Positions 5,419 through 10,575 of a DNA stretch of 10,575 nucleotides are shown piece by piece; the stretch's first letter is position 1, and each line of letters opens with the position of its first letter. The DNA is taken from contig JAGDCE010000089.1 in the NCBI GenBank assembly GCA_017958705.1, positions 1-10,575 on the forward strand, in the 5' to 3' direction. Position numbers and translations under genes: made by a program. The notes under the pieces are model-generated. The model worked only from the letters and a program-made list of their open reading frames with translations. It searched no databases and was not told where the DNA came from. This DNA comes from Clostridia bacterium. GTDB lineage: Bacteria > Bacillota > Clostridia > Oscillospirales > CAG-272.

Positions 5419-7317
5419 ATGAAAAAAATAACGGCTGTCATTATATCGCTTCTTCTCATACTTCCGTCGCTTATGATCACGACTCCGGTCAGCGCCTCCG
5501 GGTATGAGCCTCCGAAGCTGGTTTACGAACCGATAACGATGACGATCAAAACAGGCTCACAGGCTGTGCTGACCGTGGTCGCCGAAGGTGAAGGGCTCCG
5601 TTTCGCCTGGGTAATAGCGACAAGCGAGGCCGGTCAGGACCACACCTTCTATATCGACCATAAGGAAGCCATAGACGGTTTCCAGGCGCTTGACGGCAAA
5701 GGCAAGATGAAAGTGTCTTTCAAGGAAGAAAAACTTGAAAACAACAGAGTGAGCCATCAGCTCATAATCGATAATATCATCGACTTCAACTACGGCGCCG
5801 CCGTGACGTGCACCGTCTCCAACGAGCACGGATCCGCCGTGTGCGACACCGCGTATATCTATACGAGCGAGACCGCGCCGGCACAGATGAACGTGCAGAT
5901 GCTGGCGAAATTCTCCGTCAGAATTGAAAAACTCGTAAAACTCGCCGCCAATACGATCATTCCGAGCGGCGCGGGATACAATGACGACGACGTCGAATTC
6001 AACTGGTATCAGACGATGAACGGCGACAAGGCCGCGGGCTTTTCGCTTGACGAGCACGACCCGGTCCTCATGGCCGAGGCTTACGCGCCGACGGCCGGAA
6101 CATACTATTTCTACTGCAGCATATACGTAAAGAAGGGAATAACCGACTTCTATTACGAGACCGGCGTCACGGAAATGACCGTGTACGAGACGAAGAACGT
6201 GATCAAATTCGATAAAGACGAGCTGGTCTTGAACGACGGCGAAAAAGGAACCGTCACCGTAACGGCGACGGTCGAGCCGGAAAAGGACAAAGGCACGCTG
6301 ACGTATCAGTGGTACATGGGCATGTCGCCGTACGATATGTCGACTGAGGTGCCCGGCGCGACGTCTCCCGCGATCGAGATCACCGGCGCCAACTGGAGCG
6401 CGACGAGATTCTATACCTGCATCGTCACCAACCACACGACCGACGATTTCGAATTCGACAATTCAAAGGACAATAATCCGTACGTCAAGGTCGTTTACAC
6501 CGGCAAGAAGGGCGTGACCTTCAAAAAACAGCCCGCCGACGTTGAAGTCATAGAGGGAAATCCCGCGACGTTCACGGTAGAAGTCGAAAACGCGAAGACG
6601 TTCCAATGGTATTACATAGCTCCGGGATCGGAAACGCCTATTGAGCTTGAGAATCCCGATCCTAATCTTGTCGAAGGTGAGACGACTCCGTTCCTTACGG
6701 TCTACCCGAGTCTTGACATGAACGGGGCGAAGTATCTGTGCGAGGTAACAAGTCCTGACGACGTGGTTTCGAGGTCCGACAGCGCCCTGCTTACGGTAAA
6801 GGAGGAGCCCGTCTGGTCCGTGCCGGTACTCATCGACAGATCGCCTAACGTCGTCGCGCACGTCGGAGACGACGTCGATATCTGGGTCAGCGCAAAGGCG
6901 CCCGAAGGCGCAGAGCTCGAATGCAACTGGTACGTCAAGGAAGACGGCGGCGAGGTTCTGACGCCGTTCGCCACTGGTCTGCAGTGCAAACCCGACAACA
7001 CCAAAGCGGGCAAATTCATCTACACTTACACGATACGCACCGTCGGCGGAACGAAGGAACCGAGCGAATTCGTGACGGATATCTTCACGGTTGAATTCCT
7101 GCCCGCCGAAACCGAAGAGGATACGACGACCGGCGACACCGCCTCCTCGACGGACAACGGCGCGATCGATCCGCCCGCCACGACTGACGGCGGCGGAAGC
7201 GCGGCTGAGCACGGAAGCATCGCGGTCGTCATACTTGCGGCCGTGGTCGGAGTCCTTGCGCTTGCGCTCGCGGGCGTTGGAATCTACGTCCTTGTAAAAA
7301 ACAGAAAGAAGAAATAA
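5419..7317 (+). CDS. Ig-array protein 2: secreted multi-Ig-like type I membrane protein
   Basis: A 632-residue paralogue of the genes on either side. Signal peptide 1-26 (MKKITAVIISLLLILP, cleavage near PVSA), Ig-like regions at about 32-149, 150-258, 259-363, 364-461 and 462-562, a Thr/Asp/Gly linker 563-599, membrane helix 600-626 and tail KNRKKK. F-strand Cys are C131, C233, C334 and C441; region 1 has a second Cys (C142) eleven residues later, as in both paralogues. Region 5 lacks the F-strand Cys but has two of its own (C502 beside the core Trp and C523). Regions 1-2 are closest to protein 1 (HQLIIDNII, FNYGA, LDEHDPVLMA), while the signal peptide and tail are closest to protein 3. The open frame could begin 21 codons earlier at a TTG, but the promoter and AAGGAAGG site fix the ATG at 5419. 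Confidence 0.9.
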   Translation: MKKITAVIISLLLILPSLMITTPVSASGYEPPKLVYEPITMTIKTGSQAVLTVVAEGEGLRFAWVIATSEAGQDHTFYIDHKEAIDGFQALDGKGKMKVSFKEEKLENNRVSHQLIIDNIIDFNYGAAVTCTVSNEHGSAVCDTAYIYTSETAPAQMNVQMLAKFSVRIEKLVKLAANTIIPSGAGYNDDDVEFNWYQTMNGDKAAGFSLDEHDPVLMAEAYAPTAGTYYFYCSIYVKKGITDFYYETGVTEMTVYETKNVIKFDKDELVLNDGEKGTVTVTATVEPEKDKGTLTYQWYMGMSPYDMSTEVPGATSPAIEITGANWSATRFYTCIVTNHTTDDFEFDNSKDNNPYVKVVYTGKKGVTFKKQPADVEVIEGNPATFTVEVENAKTFQWYYIAPGSETPIELENPDPNLVEGETTPFLTVYPSLDMNGAKYLCEVTSPDDVVSRSDSALLTVKEEPVWSVPVLIDRSPNVVAHVGDDVDIWVSAKAPEGAELECNWYVKEDGGEVLTPFATGLQCKPDNTKAGKFIYTYTIRTVGGTKEPSEFVTDIFTVEFLPAETEEDTTTGDTASSTDNGAIDPPATTDGGGSAAEHGSIAVVILAAVVGVLALALAGVGIYVLVKNRKKK

Positions 7318-7328
7318 AACGAACTGAC

Positions 7329-7362
7329 AGATCGCCCGGAGTCTTCTGACGCCGGGCGATCT
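7329..7362 (+). terminator. Terminator-like hairpin after Ig-array gene 2
   Basis: An 11 base-pair stem, AGATCGCCCGG (7329-7339) with CCGGGCGATCT (7352-7362), 12-base loop, 11 bases after the stop. The T run is poor (CTTCGTC), so it may be leaky. A second possible hairpin, TCTCCGG (7366-7372) with CCGGAGA (7387-7393), follows. Confidence 0.65.
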
Positions 7363-7417
7363 TCGTCTCCGGCGAAGCTTTTCAGACCGGAGAAACGACG
7401 CAACGGCAAAAAAACCG

Positions 7418-7446
7418 TTGACAACGGCTTTATTTCGTGATAAAAT
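7418..7446 (+). promoter_or_regulatory. Predicted promoter of Ig-array gene 3, -35 box inside a palindrome
   Basis: TTGACA (7418-7423), 17 bases, TAAAAT (7441-7446): the best -35 of the three array promoters. The -35 box lies within the palindrome CCGTTG-A-CAACGG (7415-7427), and another CAACGG at 7401-7406 could pair with the same CCGTTG. This may be an operator, but no regulator is visible. AAGGAAGG at 7464-7471 is the ribosome binding site, seven bases before the ATG. Confidence 0.8.
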
Positions 7447-7478
7447 AAAAGAAAAAACCCGGTAAGGAAGGTAAAGGC

Positions 7479-9371
7479 ATGAAAAAGATCACCGCAGTCT
7501 TCATATCGCTGCTTCTCATACTCCCGGCGCTTTCGGTCGGATCTTTTGCGTCCGCAGCCGACGCCGAGCTGCCGAGGCTCATATACGAGCCTGTCGCGGC
7601 GACGGTAAGAACCGGCGATAGAGTTGTCCTCAGCGCAGCCGCGCAGGGTAAGGATCTGCGATTCAGCTGGGTCCTGCGCACAAACGAGATCGGCGCGTCA
7701 AAATCTTACGAACTCAGCAAACTCTCCGGGATCGAAGAATTCCAGAACCTCGATACCACAGGGAAGATGAAGGTCTCCTTCAAAAACGAAAAGCTCGGCG
7801 ACGATCAGGTCAAGTATTCGGTTATAATCGACAATATGATATATCTGAAGAACAACATGGCCGTGTTCTGCACCGTGTCAAACGCCGCGGGCTCGAAGGA
7901 GTGCGATCCTGCGCTGATCCGCATCAGCGATACCGCGCCCGCGCAGGCGGATATTTCGCTCATCGCGGAATTTTCGGTAAGACACAATAAACTTGTGAAG
8001 TTGTTCTGCGAAGTACTGGTACCGAAAGACGCCGGTTATACCGACAATGACGTGGAGTATTACTGGTTCCAGACGCCGGACGGAGACAAGGCGACGGGAA
8101 CGCTGCTCCCGTACGAGACCGATCCCGTGCTGATGGCGGACGGTTACGCGACCGGGACCGGCACGTTTTACTATTATTGCCAGGTGTTCATCAACTACGG
8201 CGCTTACAGCTACTATTACGAGACCGGCGTCACCGAAATGACGGTGTACGATCCGAAAAACGTGATAGAGTTCAATCACAGCGAAATAGTGCTCCACAAC
8301 GGAATGACTCAAAACATAATCGTGACGGCTAAGGTAGACCCCGAAAAGGACAAGGGCGAGCTTTCGTATCAGTGGTACGCGGGCGACTCTCCGGACAGCA
8401 TAAACGAAAAGATCACCGGCGAGACCTCGTCGCTTCTGACGCTGACCGGCGGGAAAAACAAGATAACGAGGTATTATACCTGCGTGGTAAACAATCATAC
8501 GAGCGACGAGTTCGATTTCGACAATCTGTATGATGAAAAACCGTACGTGAAAGTCACGTTCACCGGCGAGGATCCCGTCGTCATAAAAGAACAGCCGAAG
8601 GACGTCGAGGCTGAAGCGGGCGAGACGGTGAATTTCAGCGTAAAGGCGGACAACGCTAAAAGCTACCGCTGGTACATGTTCGACAAGGATAAGGGAGAAG
8701 TGGTCCCGCTCGGCGACGATCCCGACGTGTATTCCGGCATCGACACCGACACGCTCACCGTGAAGGCGCTGCCGGAGCTTGACGGCAAGATCTTCTTCTG
8801 CAATATCGCGAACGGCAGCGACATCTACGATTCGTCCGCTCTCGCGATGCTCACCGTGCACGTGCCCGAACCGGCGGAATATCCGAAGCTTGAAAGCAGG
8901 CGCGAGGAGATCGTCGCGCACGTCGGCGACGACGTGAAGCTGACCGTCAAGGCGTCCGTTTCCGACGGCGGTACGCTCCATTACAAGTGGTACACCGTGG
9001 ACGTCGATCCGGAAAAAGCCGGACTGTCAGGTACTTACGAGTCCACCGAGATAGCCGACGCGCCGGATTCACCCGAATATAAACCCGACAACAGCAAAGA
9101 AGGCGTATTCTACTACATCTGCACGGTAGAGAATATAGCCGAGGGCAAGGGCGAACAGGAGAAGGCGATGAAGATATTCGCGGTATCGTTTACGCCCGCC
9201 GGGCCCGGCACCGGCGACGGTGATACAAATGACGCCGAAACGACCGGAGGCGACGGCGGCGGATCGAATTCCGTGCTGCTTAACATCCTCACCATAGTGA
9301 TCGGAGTCCTCGCACTCGCGCTCGCCGGAGTCGGTATATACGTTCTTGCCAAGAACAGAAAGAAAAAATAA
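7479..9371 (+). CDS. Ig-array protein 3: secreted multi-Ig-like type I membrane protein
   Basis: A 630-residue paralogue. Signal peptide 1-26 (MKKITAVFISLLLILP, cleavage near FASA), Ig-like regions at about 31-150, 151-259, 260-364, 365-462 and 463-573, a Gly/Asp/Thr linker 574-597, membrane helix about 598-623 and tail KNRKKK. It is the most divergent of the three in region 1 (YSVIIDNMIYLKNN in place of HQLIIDNII-FNYG) and in region 2 (LPYETDPVLMADGYA). Its cysteines are richer: C131/C142 in region 1, C177 and C234 in region 2, C335, C441 and C548. C177 (KLFCEV) sits at the B-strand position of region 2, so with C234 it could form a classical Ig disulfide missing in proteins 1 and 2. C548 (YYICTVEN) restores the F-strand Cys of region 5. 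Own promoter; terminator shared with the convergent lipoprotein gene. Confidence 0.9.
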   Translation: MKKITAVFISLLLILPALSVGSFASAADAELPRLIYEPVAATVRTGDRVVLSAAAQGKDLRFSWVLRTNEIGASKSYELSKLSGIEEFQNLDTTGKMKVSFKNEKLGDDQVKYSVIIDNMIYLKNNMAVFCTVSNAAGSKECDPALIRISDTAPAQADISLIAEFSVRHNKLVKLFCEVLVPKDAGYTDNDVEYYWFQTPDGDKATGTLLPYETDPVLMADGYATGTGTFYYYCQVFINYGAYSYYYETGVTEMTVYDPKNVIEFNHSEIVLHNGMTQNIIVTAKVDPEKDKGELSYQWYAGDSPDSINEKITGETSSLLTLTGGKNKITRYYTCVVNNHTSDEFDFDNLYDEKPYVKVTFTGEDPVVIKEQPKDVEAEAGETVNFSVKADNAKSYRWYMFDKDKGEVVPLGDDPDVYSGIDTDTLTVKALPELDGKIFFCNIANGSDIYDSSALAMLTVHVPEPAEYPKLESRREEIVAHVGDDVKLTVKASVSDGGTLHYKWYTVDVDPEKAGLSGTYESTEIADAPDSPEYKPDNSKEGVFYYICTVENIAEGKGEQEKAMKIFAVSFTPAGPGTGDGDTNDAETTGGDGGGSNSVLLNILTIVIGVLALALAGVGIYVLAKNRKKK

Positions 9372-9376
9372 GCGAT

Positions 9377-9415
9377 AAAAAATCCCGGGATCTGCTGATC
9401 CCGGGATCTTTTATT
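9377..9415. terminator. Bidirectional terminator between Ig-array gene 3 and the SASA-like lipoprotein gene
   Basis: A perfect 11 base-pair stem, ATCCCGGGATC (9382-9392) with GATCCCGGGAT (9397-9407), loop TGCT. On the plus strand it is followed by CTTTTATTTT; on the minus strand by a run of six T (the A run at 9377-9382 plus the stem end). It can therefore stop both convergent transcripts. Confidence 0.9.
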
Positions 9416-9844
9416 TTATTGAGCGGTTTCGGGCGAGACCATGAACGCGAGCGCCGGAAGTCCTGTCGAGCTGTACAGCTGCGCGCTCTTTTCCGTAACG
9501 GTGTTCTCAAACGCATATGCGAGCATCGTCGTTTTCGCGTCGTCCGGCACGTGCACTGCCACGGTGTCGGCGGATATGATCTTCGCCTCGCAGTTATTCG
9601 TCTTGTTCGCGGTGCCGATCGAGAAGCCCGCGACGGATGCGCCGCCGGACGTCGATGTGAGTCCGCTGCCGACGTTTTTGAATTTCACGGTCACCGTTTT
9701 GCCGTCATCCGACAGCACGACGCTTACCGGCTCCGTCACGCCGGCGGTAGAGTCGGCGGAGGTGTCGCCGGGGGCCTCCGTACATCCGGCGAGTACCGCC
9801 GCCGCGGTCGCCAGTGCGAGAAGCAGCGAGATCACTTTTTTCAT
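9416..9844 (-). CDS. Lipoprotein resembling the C-terminal beta-sandwich of SASA-type O-acetylesterases
   Basis: A 142-residue lipoprotein: MKKVISLLL, an Ala-rich hydrophobic segment and a good lipobox LAGC (Cys20), then a Thr/Ser/Asp-rich spacer to about residue 38. The remaining residues follow the final beta-sandwich of sialate O-acetylesterase (SASA) family enzymes: VTVKFKNVGSGL, a short Gly-rich turn, VAGFSIG, then AKIISADTVAVHVPDDAK and the ending TEKSAQLYSSTGLPALAF, which parallels the family's N-L-Y-N-x-x-G-L-P-A-x-P-F. No catalytic SGNH part is present, so it is a stand-alone domain, perhaps carbohydrate-binding; this resemblance is from memory and pattern. The start is the ATG at 9842-9844 with AAGGA (9855-9859) upstream; a TTG seven codons earlier overlaps that site and is unlikely. 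It lies 27 bases after the radical SAM gene and probably shares its transcript. Confidence 0.85.
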   Translation of the reverse strand: MKKVISLLLALATAAAVLAGCTEAPGDTSADSTAGVTEPVSVVLSDDGKTVTVKFKNVGSGLTSTSGGASVAGFSIGTANKTNNCEAKIISADTVAVHVPDDAKTTMLAYAFENTVTEKSAQLYSSTGLPALAFMVSPETAQ

Positions 9845-9871
9845 TGCAATCTTTTCCTTTGTCAATGTTGA

Positions 9872-10575
9872 TCAAACGCCTGTCAGATCGAACGCCGGCG
9901 TATAGCCGGGATCCTGCGAGCCGGGATCCTGGAAAAATCCGCGGAACCCGAGCCGCAGCGCTTCGTCCGCGACGCGGCGGTATTCATATTTTGTGAGTTT
10001 TCTGTTTATTTCCGGGAATTCCCTCGCGCCGTACATCGGCACGTACTGTGCAAGAAGCGACAGAAGGAACTTATCTGCGCCGTAACGGCCGTGCAGATAC
10101 CGCAGCACCGCTATGCTCTCGTCTTTGTGAGAGGGCAGGACGAGGTGGCGCACTATCACGCCGCGCCGCATCATGCCGTCGCCGTCGTATTCGCAGCCTC
10201 CGCACTGGCGCAGCATCTCGGACAGCGCCTCAGCGGCGATTCCGGGATAGTCCGGTGTGCCGGAATATCTGCCCGACAGATCCGGACTCACGTACTTGAA
10301 ATCCGGCAGATATATATCGACGTACCCGTCGAGCCGCCGCAGAGTTTCCGTCCGCTCGTAGCCCGACGTGTTATAAACTATCGGCACCGACGGCCTGTAA
10401 ATGTCGAGCGCCCTGATTATATCGTTCACGTACGGCGTCGGTGAAACGAGATTTATATTGTGACAGCCGGCGTCCTCAAGCTCTTTGAATATTTCGGACA
10501 GCCGCCCAACCGTCACCGCCTTTCCCGCGCATCCGTACGACAGCGGGCTGTTCTGACAGAAAACGCAGGACAGAG
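9872..10575 (-). CDS. PflX-like radical SAM protein (COG1313 type), 5' end outside the window
   Basis: The visible 233 residues are the C-terminal three quarters of a radical SAM protein related to pyruvate formate-lyase activating enzymes; the family is usually near 300 residues, so about 60-70 N-terminal residues are missing. The last two cysteines of the CxxxCxxC cluster motif are seen as CVFCQN at the cut edge (about 10567-10550), next to NSPLSYGCAGKAVTV. Family hallmarks follow: GCHNINLVSPTPYVNDII, VPIVYNTSGYE, LDGYVDIYLPDFKY, RGVIVRHLVLPSH and an ending YTPAFDLTGV. Such proteins use a 4Fe-4S cluster and S-adenosylmethionine for radical chemistry; the target of this subgroup is not settled. 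A GTG at 10514-10516 could look like a start but lies after the cysteine motif and is internal. The C-terminus contains a 5-residue duplication (QDPGSQDPG) from a 15-base tandem repeat. Confidence 0.92.
   Translation of the reverse strand, partial: LSCVFCQNSPLSYGCAGKAVTVGRLSEIFKELEDAGCHNINLVSPTPYVNDIIRALDIYRPSVPIVYNTSGYERTETLRRLDGYVDIYLPDFKYVSPDLSGRYSGTPDYPGIAAEALSEMLRQCGGCEYDGDGMMRRGVIVRHLVLPSHKDESIAVLRYLHGRYGADKFLLSLLAQYVPMYGAREFPEINRKLTKYEYRRVADEALRLGFRGFFQDPGSQDPGYTPAFDLTGV
9904..9932. repeat. 15-base tandem duplication inside the radical SAM gene
   Basis: AGCCGGGATCCTGCG (9904-9918) is followed at once by AGCCGGGATCCTGG (9919-9932). The unit is five codons long, so the reading frame is kept and the protein gains a repeated QDPGS-type segment near its C-terminus. 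Confidence 0.75.

Noticed and set aside
9416..9905. Overlapping plus-strand open frames opposite the SASA-like lipoprotein gene (9419-9871, 9441-9905)
   Set aside because: No ribosome binding site or domain pattern; the minus-strand frame has a textbook lipoprotein signal and a recognisable beta-sandwich ending.

Overview
The window looks like a chromosomal stretch from a GC-rich, gut-type Clostridia member (Bacillota; Oscillospiraceae or a related lineage). Reasons: strong AGGAGG-type ribosome binding sites, consensus sigma-A promoters, single-membrane style lipoprotein signal peptides, a PxTGD-like cell-wall anchor, a PflX-type radical SAM protein and compact Rho-independent terminators. 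This is inference from sequence character; no marker gene is present. There is no CRISPR array, tRNA, rRNA, transposase or phage gene, and no gene-free stretch longer than about 240 bases.

Layout. Positions 20-1361 (+): a small lipoprotein overlapping by 8 bases a class C beta-lactamase-fold serine hydrolase. Positions 1428-1802 (+): a visibly AT-rich lipoprotein gene with one predicted beta-sandwich, unlike its neighbours in base composition. It is followed by a perfect palindrome, a strong terminator and a compact hairpin repeat (1957-2038) that looks like a non-autonomous repetitive element. Positions 2042-2668 (-): a secreted protein with a degenerate NPQTAD sorting signal. Positions 2763-3173 (-): a flavodoxin-fold protein that lacks the FMN phosphate loop, driven by a near-consensus promoter.

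Positions 3362-9371 (+) are the main feature: three tandem paralogues of 629, 632 and 630 residues. Each has a signal peptide, about five Ig-like beta-sandwich domains, an acidic Gly/Ser/Thr linker, one almost invariant transmembrane helix and a short Lys/Arg tail. Each has its own promoter (TTGAnn, exactly 17 bases, TAAAAT) and its own terminator, so they look like three separately controlled genes rather than an operon. The ectodomains have diverged mosaically and have an unusual cysteine pattern (F-strand Cys kept, B-strand partner missing), while the membrane anchor is nearly unchanged. This family is the best candidate here for an undescribed system, possibly a surface adhesion or receptor set; that function is inference only.

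Positions 9416-10575 (-): a lipoprotein resembling the C-terminal beta-sandwich of SASA-type sialate O-acetylesterases, 27 bases downstream of a PflX-like radical SAM gene that runs off the window. These two probably share a transcript and converge on the third Ig gene at a bidirectional terminator.
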